A DNA stretch of 64,000 nucleotides from NCBI GenBank assembly GCA_026874595.1, contig JAPPUL010000089.1:186001-250000 (forward strand), read 5' to 3'. Position 1 is the first letter of the stretch. Each line of letters opens with the position of its first letter. The notes beneath the pieces were generated by a model. That model was given only the letters and a program-made list of their open reading frames with translations, had not been told where the DNA came from and made no database searches. Shown one piece after another: positions 28,321 to 37,436 of this stretch. Both the position numbers and the translations under genes were made by a program. This DNA comes from Sipunculus nudus. Taxonomy: Eukaryota; Annelida; Sipuncula; Golfingiida; Sipunculidae.

Positions 28321-29538
28321 ATGAGTTTTGATGTTGGAGCCGGACTTTCTCCTTTGGATGAAGTTATAGAAGATTTTAAGCAAGGGAAGATGGTTATATT
28401 AGTAGATAAGGAGGACAGGGAAAATGAAGGAGACATTGTAATAGCAGCCGAACATTGTACAGCGGACGTTATTAACTTTATGGCAAAGTACGCCCGAGGA
28501 CTTATCTGCGTTCCCCTAACTCCCGAACGCCTAACATATTTAGAACTTGACCAAATGGTAAGCCGAAATACAGCCTCCTTTAGTACAGCATTTACAATCT
28601 CAGTTGATGCAAAGGAAGGTACCACAACAGGAATATCAGCAAAAGACAGAGCAAAAACAGTAAAAGACTTAATAGATCCTGCTACACTCCCAAGTAGTTT
28701 AGCACGTCCTGGACATATATTTCCACTTAAAGCGAAAAAAGGAGGAGTTTTGGTAAGGGCAGGCCAAACGGAAGGCTCTATAGACCTTTGTAATCTTGCA
28801 GGGTTATATCCAGGTTCTGTTATATGTGAGATTATGAACGATGATGGGACAATGGCCCGAATGAGCGATCTTAAGAAGTTTGCTAAGGAACATAATCTTA
28901 AGATAGTATCTATTGCCCAGATAATAGAATATAGGAGGCAGCGAGAAAAGCTTATCGAGCGTGCAAGCCAGGCAAACTTGCCTACAGTATATGGCGAGTT
29001 TAAGATAATAGTATACAAAAACGAAATAGATACTAAAGAGCATATAGCACTTGTATACGGTGATATAAAAAGCCGTGAATCTGTTCTTGTTAGGGTACAC
29101 TCAGAATGTATAACAGGTGATGTATTTTCTTCATTACGTTGTGATTGTGGTACTCAGCTTGATATGGCATTGAAGATAATATCTTCTGAGGGAGCAGGGG
29201 TCTGTCTTTATATGCGTCAGGAGGGACGTGGAATAGGTCTTCATAATAAAATAAAAGCATACGCCTTGCAGGATAAGGGTCTTGATACGGTTGAGGCTAA
29301 TCGGGAACTTGGTTTTAGTGAGGACTTAAGGGATTATGGGCTTGGAGCACAGATTTTAAAGGACCTTGGTCTTACAAAAATAAAACTTCTTACAAACAAT
29401 CCAAAAAAGATAATAGCAATAAAAGGCTATCATTTAGATGTGGTAAAGCGGGTGCCGATAGTGGTTGAGGCAAGTAAAGAAAATAAAGCTTATCTTAAAA
29501 CCAAGCAAAAAAAGATGGGACATTTCTTTGATTTTTAA
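28321..29538 (+). CDS. ribBA: Bifunctional DHBP synthase / GTP cyclohydrolase II
   Basis: This enzyme makes both riboflavin precursors. Residues 1-205 are RibB ([16 protein letters not shown] acidic site, then [20 protein letters not shown]). Residues 206-405 are RibA, with the zinc cysteines in [27 protein letters not shown] and [11 protein letters not shown]. All key motifs of both halves are present, so both activities are expected. The gene is first in a plus-strand run, with xerD starting 27 bases after it. Confidence 0.96.
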   Translation: MSFDVGAGLSPLDEVIEDFKQGKMVILVDKEDRENEGDIVIAAEHCTADVINFMAKYARGLICVPLTPERLTYLELDQMVSRNTASFSTAFTISVDAKEGTTTGISAKDRAKTVKDLIDPATLPSSLARPGHIFPLKAKKGGVLVRAGQTEGSIDLCNLAGLYPGSVICEIMNDDGTMARMSDLKKFAKEHNLKIVSIAQIIEYRRQREKLIERASQANLPTVYGEFKIIVYKNEIDTKEHIALVYGDIKSRESVLVRVHSECITGDVFSSLRCDCGTQLDMALKIISSEGAGVCLYMRQEGRGIGLHNKIKAYALQDKGLDTVEANRELGFSEDLRDYGLGAQILKDLGLTKIKLLTNNPKKIIAIKGYHLDVVKRVPIVVEASKENKAYLKTKQKKMGHFFDF

Positions 29539-29564
29539 GCCAATAAAGTATAGGTTAAATTGCT

Positions 29565-30539
29565 TTGGCATATAAAGAAGATAGAAAAGAAGATATAAAA
29601 GAAGATAGAACAAGTAACTTAAGAGCTTTTATAAGATATATAAAACTTGAGAAGGGACTTTCTGATAATACGTTAAAAGCTTATAGGAGCGATCTTGAGA
29701 TATTCTTCTCGTTTTTGGATAAAGAGGGTACAGATTTTAGTCTAATCTCATCACACGATATAAGCAAATATTTTGTATATCGATTAGGGAAGGATAGGCT
29801 TGAGGGCAGGACATTATCTCGAATACACTCTAGTTTAAACTTGTTTTATAGCTTTCTAATACTTGAGGAAGTTATAAAAGACAATCCTCTTAAAGGAGTT
29901 AGAGCCCAGAGCAAGCCATTTCGCATGCCATATAGCCTTAAAATAGAGGAAGTTGATAAATTAATAGACTTGCCATCGACATCTACCTATATAGGAATTC
30001 GTGATAGGGCGATTCTTGAACTTATGTATTCCTGTGGGCTTCGAATAAGCGAGCTTGTAAATTGTAAGGTTAATTCATTTTACTTTGAAGAGGATATGTT
30101 ACTTGTTGATGGTAAGGGTGAAAAACAAAGGTTAGTCCCGATATCAAGCCGCGCACGTGATTATATTATAGAATATCTTTTAAATGTACGTCCAAAGTTT
30201 CTTAAAATGCAAACACATTCATATGTATTTGTGAATGCTAAAAGGGGAGGGCAACTAAGTCGAAAAGGAGTTTGGAAGATAATAAAAGCTTATGCACGTG
30301 AACTTGGTCTTGAGAAGAGTGTAAGTCCTCACACACTAAGACATTCATTTGCAACACACCTTCTTGAGGCCGGAGCTGACCTACGGACTATACAGGAGCT
30401 GCTTGGGCATGAAAGCATAACAACTACAACAGTCTATACGCATGTAAATAGAAAGAATCTGCGGGAGGCACATGCAAAGTATCATCCACTCGGAAGCAAT
30501 ATCAGTATGAAGTTTATTAGTATGATTTTATTAGTATGA
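29565..30539 (+). CDS. xerD: Tyrosine site-specific recombinase, XerC/XerD type
   Basis: This protein probably resolves chromosome dimers at a dif site. The 324-residue protein has a SAM-like N-terminal domain (IRYIKLEKGLSDNTLKAYRSDL) and a catalytic domain with Arg in YSCGLRISELVN, HTLRHSFATHLLEAGADL, LLGHESI and the nucleophile Tyr in TTVYTHV. The start is TTG, followed by a threefold 12-base repeat encoding KEDR/KEDI units. The C-terminus extends about 10 residues past the usual KYHP ending, through a 14-bp duplication. A housekeeping role fits better than a mobile-element one, since no attachment sites or cargo are seen. Confidence 0.9.
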   Translation: MAYKEDRKEDIKEDRTSNLRAFIRYIKLEKGLSDNTLKAYRSDLEIFFSFLDKEGTDFSLISSHDISKYFVYRLGKDRLEGRTLSRIHSSLNLFYSFLILEEVIKDNPLKGVRAQSKPFRMPYSLKIEEVDKLIDLPSTSTYIGIRDRAILELMYSCGLRISELVNCKVNSFYFEEDMLLVDGKGEKQRLVPISSRARDYIIEYLLNVRPKFLKMQTHSYVFVNAKRGGQLSRKGVWKIIKAYARELGLEKSVSPHTLRHSFATHLLEAGADLRTIQELLGHESITTTTVYTHVNRKNLREAHAKYHPLGSNISMKFISMILLV

Positions 30540-30540
30540 T
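30513..30540. repeat. 14-bp duplication holding the stop codons of xerD and aroB
   Basis: Two exact copies of TTTATTAGTATGAT lie at 30513-30526 and 30527-30540. The second copy contains both the xerD stop (TGA, 30537-30539) and, on the other strand, the aroB stop (TTA, 30531-30533). The two genes overlap tail to tail by 9 bases within it. Confidence 0.9.
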
Positions 30541-31646
30541 TCTTTAATAGCTTGTAAAACGATATCATCACAAACGCTTAAAGAAAAAAGATTAGAATCA
30601 AGACAAACCATAGAACCAATATTTCTTGGCAATGAGTAATGCACTTTATTTTTAAATGTCTTTTTATCAAGGAATGTAGCCTTTAAAATATCCTCAGGTA
30701 ATAGATTATTTGGTATGGATATAGGTAAACCAAAGTCCTTTAGAAGCTTTTTAATTCTTTCTAAGTCTTTGTTTTTTAGATAACCCATCTTACTTGAGAT
30801 AAGAGATTCCACAATCATGCCAATTGCAACGCACTCTCCATGCAGCATACCGTAGTCCATAATGCTTTCAATTGCGTGCCCTATGGTATGTCCAAAGTTT
30901 AATATCTTTCTAATATTACCTTCTTTTTCATCAAGCTGTACAACCTCTCGCTTTATTATGCAATTGCGTTCAATAAGACAAGACAAGATACTTTTATTCT
31001 TTGCAAGTATTTTGTCTTTGTTCTTTTCTATTACCATAAACAGGTTCTTATCTTTGATAATAGCATGTTTAATGACCTCGGCCATGCCGGCCCTAAAGTC
31101 TTTATCAGGCAGAGAATCTAAAGTATTAGGGTCAATTATAACACAAAGAGGTTGATGGAAGGCTCCGATTAAGTTTTTGCCATACTTAGTGTCAATACCG
31201 GTTTTGCCACCTATGCTGCTATCTATTTGAGCAAGTAAAGAGGTTGGAACTTGAATAAAAGGTATGCCTCGATTAAAAGTAGCAGCTGTAAAGCCCCCAA
31301 GGTCGCCGACAACGCCGCCTCCCAAAGCAATTATAAAACTATCGCGAGTAAACTTATTTTCGAACATAAAGCTTTCTATTTTGATTTTGGTATTAATATT
31401 CTTTTGCTTTTCTCCGGCCTCAAAATAGAATATCCATGCTGAAAGCCCTTTATTTGCAAGGCTTTGTAACAAGCTCTTACCATATAGGGGAAAAACATTT
31501 GAGTCAGTTAAGATTAGGATTTTTCTTTCTTTAAGGTTTTGGTTTTGAGAAATAGTATCTGGAATAGTTTCAAAAGCGCCTTGATTGATTAATATTTTAT
31601 AAGAGAGGTCAAGTTGTTTTTTAAGGTTTAGATTTACAGTTTTCAA
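30531..31646 (-). CDS. aroB: 3-dehydroquinate synthase
   Basis: AroB converts DAHP to 3-dehydroquinate with NAD+ and a divalent metal. The 371-residue protein has the NAD loop SFIIALGGGVVGDLGGFTA, VPTSLLAQIDSSIGGKTGID, the metal ligands in ...GMAEVIKHAI, NFGHTIGHAIE and MLHGECVAIG, all conserved. It pairs functionally with aroQ at 3669. It converges on xerD; minus-strand neighbours are absent. Confidence 0.96.
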   Translation of the reverse strand: MKTVNLNLKKQLDLSYKILINQGAFETIPDTISQNQNLKERKILILTDSNVFPLYGKSLLQSLANKGLSAWIFYFEAGEKQKNINTKIKIESFMFENKFTRDSFIIALGGGVVGDLGGFTAATFNRGIPFIQVPTSLLAQIDSSIGGKTGIDTKYGKNLIGAFHQPLCVIIDPNTLDSLPDKDFRAGMAEVIKHAIIKDKNLFMVIEKNKDKILAKNKSILSCLIERNCIIKREVVQLDEKEGNIRKILNFGHTIGHAIESIMDYGMLHGECVAIGMIVESLISSKMGYLKNKDLERIKKLLKDFGLPISIPNNLLPEDILKATFLDKKTFKNKVHYSLPRNIGSMVCLDSNLFSLSVCDDIVLQAIKESY

Positions 31647-31765
31647 AAGAGTTATCCTTTATTTTGTAGATTTGCTATTTTGTTATTTTTAAGGATAAAT
31701 AAAAATATAATTATTAAGTTATTAAAAAAAGGGGCTTTATTTATAAAGTAAAATGGAAAAGAAGA

Positions 31766-32347
31766 ATGCTTAAGTTTTTGTTTATTTTGCTATTGGCCTA
31801 CGCAACTTACCAGATATACAAACGGTTTATAAAAGGGGATGGTGGCCCTGGTGAGGACGGGGGTATGTATGTAAGAGCGAAGGAGTTGCTAGAAAAGCTA
31901 TTTAGAAGGAAGAGCTATTATACATTAAAAGAGCAAGACATTTTGCAGATAGCCAAAGAAAGGGGAGGAGTTTTGAGTGCATTTTCGCTTGCAATGGAAA
32001 CAGGCACGGAGGTAGAGCGGTCGAAGGGGGAGCTTGAAAAGCTAGTGGCAAAGGGCTATGCAGAGCTTAAGCTATCCGATAGGGGACTTTACGTATATGA
32101 GTTTAGTAGTTTTAAAAGTGTTTATGATAATGACCTAATGAAGAAGAAGATACTAGAGTGTGCCCGAGCTTGTGGAGGGCGAGTTAGTGCTTTGGATGTG
32201 GCAACGGAAGTAAATATATCAGTTGAGCAGTCACAGGATATGTTAGAAGAGCTTGTAATGGGAGGACATGCGAAGTCCGAAGTGGTTTCTTATGGGACGA
32301 TATATGAGTTTCCTAGGATAAGGCGTAAGAATGTGTTTGGGTTTTGA
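31766..32347 (+). CDS. Membrane-anchored protein with two winged-helix-like repeats
   Basis: This 193-residue protein has one N-terminal hydrophobic segment (residues 2-15) followed by basic residues, so it is probably anchored facing the cytoplasm. Two similar modules follow: about 58-110 (DILQIAKERGGVLSAFSLAM, then LEKLVAKGYAEL) and about 127-180 (ILECARACGGRVSALDVATE, then LEELVMGGHAKS). Each has the helix-turn-helix-wing pattern of small winged-helix domains. I do not recognise a named family. DNA or protein binding near the membrane is possible. It precedes the fusion gene at 32398 by 50 bases. Confidence 0.65.
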   Translation: MLKFLFILLLAYATYQIYKRFIKGDGGPGEDGGMYVRAKELLEKLFRRKSYYTLKEQDILQIAKERGGVLSAFSLAMETGTEVERSKGELEKLVAKGYAELKLSDRGLYVYEFSSFKSVYDNDLMKKKILECARACGGRVSALDVATEVNISVEQSQDMLEELVMGGHAKSEVVSYGTIYEFPRIRRKNVFGF

Positions 32348-32397
32348 TGCTATTGTTTTTTTTAATGCTATACAAAGTGGGGCGTTGAGGGATATAA

Positions 32398-34428
32398 TTG
32401 TTAAATGAAGGACAAAAAGGCTTAATATGTATGTATGCCTGTTGTGGGGGAGGGTATGGTTTTGGACATACGAGACGGCTTTTGAACTTGAGCTATAGTT
32501 TAAGAGGCTATAGGATACGTTTTTTTATAAAAGGCTTAATACCTGATTTTGTAAAAGAATTTGGAGTAGAAGGAGGGGATGTAGGGGAGGGTATGGATGT
32601 AGAGATAGCAGGGGTAGAAGGGCTTGATGAGGTAATAGAGTATGTAAATAAAGTCCGTCCATTAGTTTTAATCCACGATGCAAGAGACAGCAAGACCTGG
32701 TACATAAAAGAGCTTATAAAGTGTACAAAAGTAATCACACTAGATGATCATGGAGAAGGTAGCGTATGGGCTTTGGTAAAGATAAATGCGCTTCCTGTAG
32801 TTGAGAGGGGGAATGAGCTTAGCAGAAGTAACTTTGAGGGGTTTGAGTATATAATTTTAGATGAGCGGATAAAAAGAGAGGGGGATGATAAAGAGGTTTT
32901 AGCTAGGGTTAGAGTAAATGAAGAGGGGAGGGCAGGAGGGGGTGGATATGAGCTACTGATAAGTTTCGGTGGAGAGGATCCATACGGGCTTACAAGATTG
33001 TGTTATGATATGTTAACAAAGGGAAGAGAATCGGGAGCAAAGCCTAAATATAAGTTAAATATAGTGCTTGGTCCTCTATATAAGGGGGAGAATAATTTTG
33101 TTAAAGCGGACAAAGTATCTAAGGGTCTTTCCCGCTCTGAGTATATAGAGGAGTTAAAGAAGTCGGATGTAGTTATAACGTCGTTTGGGATGACGGTGTA
33201 TGAAGGATTATACTTGCGTAAAAGGGTTTTTACCTTAAACCCGACAAAATATCATAACAATCTCTCAAAAGAGCTATCAAATGAGCTAGGAGAGGTAAAA
33301 ACGCTTGGAGTTCTAAATAAGGCTACGGATGCCTTTAATAAAGCAAAGCTTTTAAATGAGCTTATATCTAGCTTGAATAATGAGGTGATTAAGGGTGTAG
33401 ATTTTATGTGTTATGAGGGATTGTCTTTAATGGGAGGAGAACGTGTTGGAGCTGTAGTAGAAGAGGTAATAAAGCGATCTGAGGATAAATGTCCGATATG
33501 CGAAAGTCATGGGCGAGTGTATGAAAGGGAAGGATATATAAACTCTTATTATTGCTATAGTTGTAAGAGTTTTTATAGGAGCAAGGGGTATAAATGCGGG
33601 ATTAAATATAGCGACAGTTATTTTACGGATGAATATAAGAATCAGTATGGGAAGACGTATTTAGAGGACAAAGAAAATATAAACAGATTTAATAGGAGAC
33701 GGATAGAGCTAATTAAGGAGTTATTGCATGGCATGGGAGGGGGGGGGATAGGGGAGGGAGGTATTTTTGGCAAAACTCTCTTATCTGCTGGGAATGTAGA
33801 TGTAGATGTAGGGGATGATAAAATAAAGCTGCTTGAGGTAGGGAGTGGGCTAGGTTTTTTTCTTGAACTTGCGAAAGAGGAGTTAGATGCAAAATGTTAT
33901 GGAATAGAGCTATCTAGTTATGGTAGTAGATATGCAAATGAAGAGCTTGGCCTTAATGTATTGCAGATAGATTTTTCTAAGTTTTTGTGTGAAGGAGATA
34001 TTGTGCGATCTAGTAAAGATTTTGTTATGGTAGAGGGGGGATATGATATATTATGTGGGTGGTATTACCTTGAGCATAATGCAGATTTTGCAGAGGTTTT
34101 GGGGAAGATGAAAAAGCTGCTTAAGGAGGGTGGTTTATTATGCCTATCAACGCCAAACTGTAGTGGAATAAGCTTTAAGAGGGACAAATCAGGCTATATA
34201 AATAAGATACCAAAAGATCATTATATAGAGTTCTCGCCGTGGTCGCTAAGCAAGTTGTTGGAGGGAATAGGTTTTGTGATAGAACATATAGAATATAGGG
34301 GTCTATATTTCGAAAGGATAATAAGGAGTAAGAGGTATCAGAAGTTACTTAAGGTAATACGACGGCCACTACTTTATTATTACAAACGCTATGGGGATAC
34401 ATTTGAAATATACGCACGAAAAGCTTGA
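32398..34428 (+). CDS. Fusion of PseG-like nucleotide-sugar hydrolase, zinc ribbon and SAM methyltransferase
   Basis: This 676-residue protein starts at a TTG, with GAGGG about 8 bases upstream. Residues 8-355 resemble PseG/SpsG GT-B proteins: GYGFGHTRRLLNLSYSL at the N-terminus, LIHDARDS, and ITSFGMTVYEGLYLRKRVF near 270. Residues 365-400 form a CPIC...CYSC zinc ribbon. From about 478 a class I methyltransferase follows, with LLEVGSGLGFFLELA as SAM motif I, then YDILCGWYYLEHN and a GGLLCLSTPN strand. Such parts occur in surface-sugar or flagellin-glycan biosynthesis, but as separate proteins; a tailoring role for a nonulosonate-like or amino sugar is inference. Confidence 0.78.
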   Translation: MLNEGQKGLICMYACCGGGYGFGHTRRLLNLSYSLRGYRIRFFIKGLIPDFVKEFGVEGGDVGEGMDVEIAGVEGLDEVIEYVNKVRPLVLIHDARDSKTWYIKELIKCTKVITLDDHGEGSVWALVKINALPVVERGNELSRSNFEGFEYIILDERIKREGDDKEVLARVRVNEEGRAGGGGYELLISFGGEDPYGLTRLCYDMLTKGRESGAKPKYKLNIVLGPLYKGENNFVKADKVSKGLSRSEYIEELKKSDVVITSFGMTVYEGLYLRKRVFTLNPTKYHNNLSKELSNELGEVKTLGVLNKATDAFNKAKLLNELISSLNNEVIKGVDFMCYEGLSLMGGERVGAVVEEVIKRSEDKCPICESHGRVYEREGYINSYYCYSCKSFYRSKGYKCGIKYSDSYFTDEYKNQYGKTYLEDKENINRFNRRRIELIKELLHGMGGGGIGEGGIFGKTLLSAGNVDVDVGDDKIKLLEVGSGLGFFLELAKEELDAKCYGIELSSYGSRYANEELGLNVLQIDFSKFLCEGDIVRSSKDFVMVEGGYDILCGWYYLEHNADFAEVLGKMKKLLKEGGLLCLSTPNCSGISFKRDKSGYINKIPKDHYIEFSPWSLSKLLEGIGFVIEHIEYRGLYFERIIRSKRYQKLLKVIRRPLLYYYKRYGDTFEIYARKA

Positions 34429-34549
34429 TAAGCTATAATAATCTAGACTTAGGTAGAAAATATTTATATGTAAAGAAAAGAAGTATCTATATTAAAGAAA
34501 AGAACAGCTTTTGTTTTGTTTTGTGTAGTTATTAAAATAAAGTATGATT

Positions 34550-34741
34550 TTATTTATTGTCATAGAAAGTAAAATTGTCTTCAATTTTAATAGACCGAAT
34601 GATTTGGTCAATATCGATTTTATCAAAAGAAAGATAAACGTTATTATGATTTGTTAATATATTATCATCTAGGTTCTCTAAAGGATTGACTAAAAGGTCT
34701 TCCAAAGGGATATTCATGTGAATATCTTTGTTATTTTGCAT
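34550..34741 (-). CDS. Small acidic protein of unknown function
   Basis: This 63-residue frame is rich in Asn, Asp and Ile (IPLEDLLVNPLENLDDNIL, FDKIDIDQIIRSIKIEDN). It has no signal or membrane segment. A GGAGAG ribosome site lies 6-7 bases before the ATG, which supports translation. It is divergent from the riboswitch operon. I do not recognise it; it might also be a chance frame in AT-rich DNA. Confidence 0.5.
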   Translation of the reverse strand: MQNNKDIHMNIPLEDLLVNPLENLDDNILTNHNNVYLSFDKIDIDQIIRSIKIEDNFTFYDNK

Positions 34742-34809
34742 AAACCGCTCTCCAAATTACTATACAAAAGTATGTAAGTGAACAAAGAGTATATTTTTCG
34801 GAAAAACTA

Positions 34810-34838
34810 TTGACATATTTGACTAATGAGAGTATATT
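34810..34838 (+). promoter_or_regulatory. Sigma-70-type promoter of the cobalt/B12 operon
   Basis: TTGACA at 34810-34815, a 17-base spacer and TATATT at 34833-34838 lie 31 bases before the riboswitch aptamer. This near-consensus promoter gives an untranslated leader of about 370 bases. Confidence 0.8.
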
Positions 34839-34868
34839 TAAATTTGGTTTTAGCTATCTATATAACCT

Positions 34869-35015
34869 TGTAATGGTAGCTGAGTTCAAAGCATAAGGTT
34901 TAATAAGACGTTATGCCATGATAAAAAAGTAAGCAAGTTTAGTGGATATTGTGTGGAAGAAGGATGGAATTTCCTCACTAACGGGTAACTGTGAAAGTCA
35001 GATACGCATATTACA
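34869..35015 (+). promoter_or_regulatory. Cobalamin riboswitch aptamer
   Basis: The conserved core is readable in order: TGGAAGAAGGATGGAATTT (about 34954-34972), then ACGGGTAACTGTGA (34981-34994) and AAGTCAGATAC (34995-35005). This is the GGTG-AAT-CC and ACTGTGA-AGTCAG signature of the adenosylcobalamin class. A closing stem P1 forms between TGTAAT (34869-34874) and ATTACA (35010-35015). A GCATAA/TTATGC stem lies at 34890-34917. It precedes cobalt-uptake and corrin genes, as expected. When cobalamin binds, downstream expression should fall. Confidence 0.9.
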
Positions 35016-35127
35016 CCTAATTTCTTAAGTAAAGTTTCTCGTACCCGTTTATAGTTACTGAGGCTTTGTGTATAAAACTCAAATCATAACAGACTAATTA
35101 TACATAAGTTTAACTTAAAATAGTGCA
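35016..35127 (+). promoter_or_regulatory. Candidate expression platform of the riboswitch
   Basis: GTACCCGTT (35041-35049) can pair with AACGGGTAAC (34980-34989) of the aptamer core with one bulged A. AGTTACTGAGG (35053-35063) can pair with CCTCACTAAC (34973-34982) with one mismatch. Ligand binding would compete with both pairings. No run of T follows, so translational control or Rho is more likely than an intrinsic terminator. Confidence 0.45.
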
Positions 35128-35217
35128 GTGGTAATGCTAATACCTATAGATAAAGTTGTATTATTAGAATTAATAGGGACTTATTTTTTTAAAAAGATTT
35201 GGAGGAGTTTAATTAGT

Positions 35218-36321
35218 ATGAAACAAAAATATCAGATAGTGGTAATGGTTGTTCTGGTAATGGTATTGCTCTATGTAAACGGCTTTAGCCAAGAGAGTAA
35301 GAAAAAGATAGGATATATAAAACCCATCTTAGCTCTAGATGTCCTAGGCTCTTTAAATTTGCACCAGGCTAAAGAGAAAAAACATGAGGTAGATTTCACA
35401 ATCTATAAGGCAGTATTAGGATTAGAGGCTGAGATAACAGAATATGTACTTCTGCACTTCAGTGCAAATTATTCAAGTAATATAGATTATAAATTAGGTG
35501 AAGCTCAGCCAGACCCTACTCATAACTTTGGTATAGACCAAGCATTTGGAGAGATAACATTCTCTAAGACAGTACCTTTCTTTACAAAGGTGGGAGCGTA
35601 TACCCTGGAGACATCGATAACAGAAGATAACTCACCTTTCGTACATCAAAATAATCATATTATTTCTCATGGTTCTGCAAGTGCAACTGCAATACAACTA
35701 GGGTTTAAGTACGGTGAAATCGTTAGAGTAGGAGCTGGTCTTTACAATGCATTTGACGGGATAAAACCAGCAGATGGGTCAAAATGGTTTGTAAAGCCAA
35801 AGAATTATTTTGCCTATATACATGCAAATTATATAAGCGAGGAGCTAAACTTTCTATTTAATATCTCATTCACCTCGAATATGAATATAGAAGGTAGTTT
35901 AGATGAGGATACAGAGACGCTTGCAATAGTAGATGTTGAATATAGCATAGTTGCAGAATTTATATTTAAACAAAAGAACGCCCATTATCTATTTGCGGTG
36001 GTAGCTCCAAGAGTAATAGTACTTAGGTTTGAGGGAGCTTATATAGGGGAGGAATTTGAGGCAGGAGCTTATACCAGTTATATAATAAGACGTAAGGGTG
36101 AAGCCAATATATTGATTAAGAATGTGGGGACATTAAATATTGGTACATTTGCACCGCCACTTAGATTTGGTGCTATGGCAAAATACAAGCCATTTGACGG
36201 TTTTGAAGTGGGTTTTGAGGGTTATTATGATGTTAATGTGCTTAGTGAGGTTAGTGGTTATAGCATAGGGCTTGGAATATTTTTAAGGTTTACCTTACCG
36301 GACTACCTATTTTACTTTTAA
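35218..36321 (+). CDS. Outer-membrane beta-barrel protein under B12 riboswitch control
   Basis: This 367-residue protein begins at the ATG at 35218, chosen because GGAGGA lies at 35201-35206 and a clean signal peptide follows (MKQKYQ, hydrophobic core, cleavage near NGFSQ-ES). The mature protein shows alternating strands typical of a porin-like barrel and ends in Phe (FTLPDYLFYF), the C-terminal signal for BAM-dependent insertion. It has no TonB box or plug domain, so it is not BtuB. As the first gene behind a cobalamin riboswitch and before cbiMQO, it is a candidate outer-membrane channel for cobalt or corrinoids. The family is not recognised. Confidence 0.72.
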   Translation: MKQKYQIVVMVVLVMVLLYVNGFSQESKKKIGYIKPILALDVLGSLNLHQAKEKKHEVDFTIYKAVLGLEAEITEYVLLHFSANYSSNIDYKLGEAQPDPTHNFGIDQAFGEITFSKTVPFFTKVGAYTLETSITEDNSPFVHQNNHIISHGSASATAIQLGFKYGEIVRVGAGLYNAFDGIKPADGSKWFVKPKNYFAYIHANYISEELNFLFNISFTSNMNIEGSLDEDTETLAIVDVEYSIVAEFIFKQKNAHYLFAVVAPRVIVLRFEGAYIGEEFEAGAYTSYIIRRKGEANILIKNVGTLNIGTFAPPLRFGAMAKYKPFDGFEVGFEGYYDVNVLSEVSGYSIGLGIFLRFTLPDYLFYF

Positions 36322-36341
36322 GAATAATAGGGTTATAACTT

Positions 36342-37409
36342 GTGCTCGTAAAGGCCTTCTGTTTTGTATTGTTCTTTCTAGTTATAGGAGAGGATGCCTA
36401 TGCAATGCATATAGCAGAAGGTTTTCTCCCGGTAGAATGGTCGATATTTTGGTATGTAGTTACAATACCATTTGTTGTATGGGCCTTTACTAATCTAAAG
36501 AACAACATAGATTATGATATAAAAGCTAAACTGTTTTTCGTTTTTATAACCGTATTTGTGTTATTTGTATCCTCCTTAAAAATACCTTCTATAATGGGCA
36601 GCACAACACATCCGACAGGGATAGGACTTGGTGTATTGCTTGTTGGTCCTTTTGTAATGAGCATATCAAGCTTAATAGTATTATTCTTACATGTGATATT
36701 AATAGGGCATGGAGGGATAACGACTTTAGGGGCAAGCATCTTTTCTATGGGTATATTTGCTCCGTTTTTGGCATATGCAATATACGTATTCATATTGTCT
36801 CGGAAGCTTTTGCCACTGCGTGTTAATATCTTTCTAACAGTGTTTTTATGTGATATGTTTACCTACGTCTCAACATCATTACAGCTTGGACTTGCCTATC
36901 CGGATGTAATAACAGGTTCTTATTTGTCTTCAACATACAAGTTCTTATCTGTATTTATGGTAACGCAATTTCCAATAGCAGTTGTAGAAGGCTTTATAAC
37001 GCTATTCACAGTGGGAATGCTTCTTAGGTATAGAAGAGATGATTTAGATTTAATTAGTAAGCTTGGCTCAAACAGTTACAAAGAAAGAGGAATGTATTCA
37101 TTAAATAAGGGTTTGGTAGCATGTTTTGCCGCACTTATAATAATTATAATGCCTTATTTCATCTTGTCTGAGAGTGCGCTTAGTGTAGGTCTAGATGATA
37201 GGGCAATGGGGATGGTAGAGACTTTAAATCCGGATTATGAAGTATGGTTTAGCGATTTTATAAGTATTCCAAATAGTTATGAAGGGATAATGTTTTTGAT
37301 TATAGGTATAGTGAGTTTTGGTTTTATAGCATATTATATAATGCGTCGTGGTGTAGGCAAAGAAGGAGCAAAAGAAGAAGACAAAAGAAGAAGACAAAAA
37401 AGAGACTAA
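36342..37409 (+). CDS. cbiM: Cobalt ECF transporter substrate component, CbiM with CbiN-like C-terminus
   Basis: CbiM captures Co2+ in the membrane. After a signal-like segment the diagnostic MHIAEGFLP appears (Met-His at about 23-24, the metal-binding N-terminus after cleavage). Five to six spans follow, with IMGSTTHPTGIGLGVLLVGP and LIGHGGITTLGAS carrying further His ligands. Residues about 250-345 form a CbiN-like hairpin (span, a loop ending in an Asp/Glu-rich GLDDRAMGMVETLNPDYEVW, second span), so CbiM and CbiN are fused. The start is GTG. The basic tail comes from a 13-base duplication. Confidence 0.92.
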   Translation: MLVKAFCFVLFFLVIGEDAYAMHIAEGFLPVEWSIFWYVVTIPFVVWAFTNLKNNIDYDIKAKLFFVFITVFVLFVSSLKIPSIMGSTTHPTGIGLGVLLVGPFVMSISSLIVLFLHVILIGHGGITTLGASIFSMGIFAPFLAYAIYVFILSRKLLPLRVNIFLTVFLCDMFTYVSTSLQLGLAYPDVITGSYLSSTYKFLSVFMVTQFPIAVVEGFITLFTVGMLLRYRRDDLDLISKLGSNSYKERGMYSLNKGLVACFAALIIIIMPYFILSESALSVGLDDRAMGMVETLNPDYEVWFSDFISIPNSYEGIMFLIIGIVSFGFIAYYIMRRGVGKEGAKEEDKRRRQKRD

Positions 37410-37436
37410 GAGGAGCTAGATAGTTTAGGTGATAGA

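Noticed and set aside
28317-29018. Minus-strand open frame opposite ribBA
   Set aside because: It mirrors the conserved RibB coding sequence and shows no domain of its own.
29565-30539. Integrase of a mobile element
   Set aside because: It is XerC/D-like, lies between housekeeping genes, and has no attachment repeats, excisionase or cargo.
35128-35217. GTG start at 35128 for the outer-membrane protein
   Set aside because: It would add 30 residues before a clean signal peptide; the ATG at 35218 follows a good GGAGGA site.
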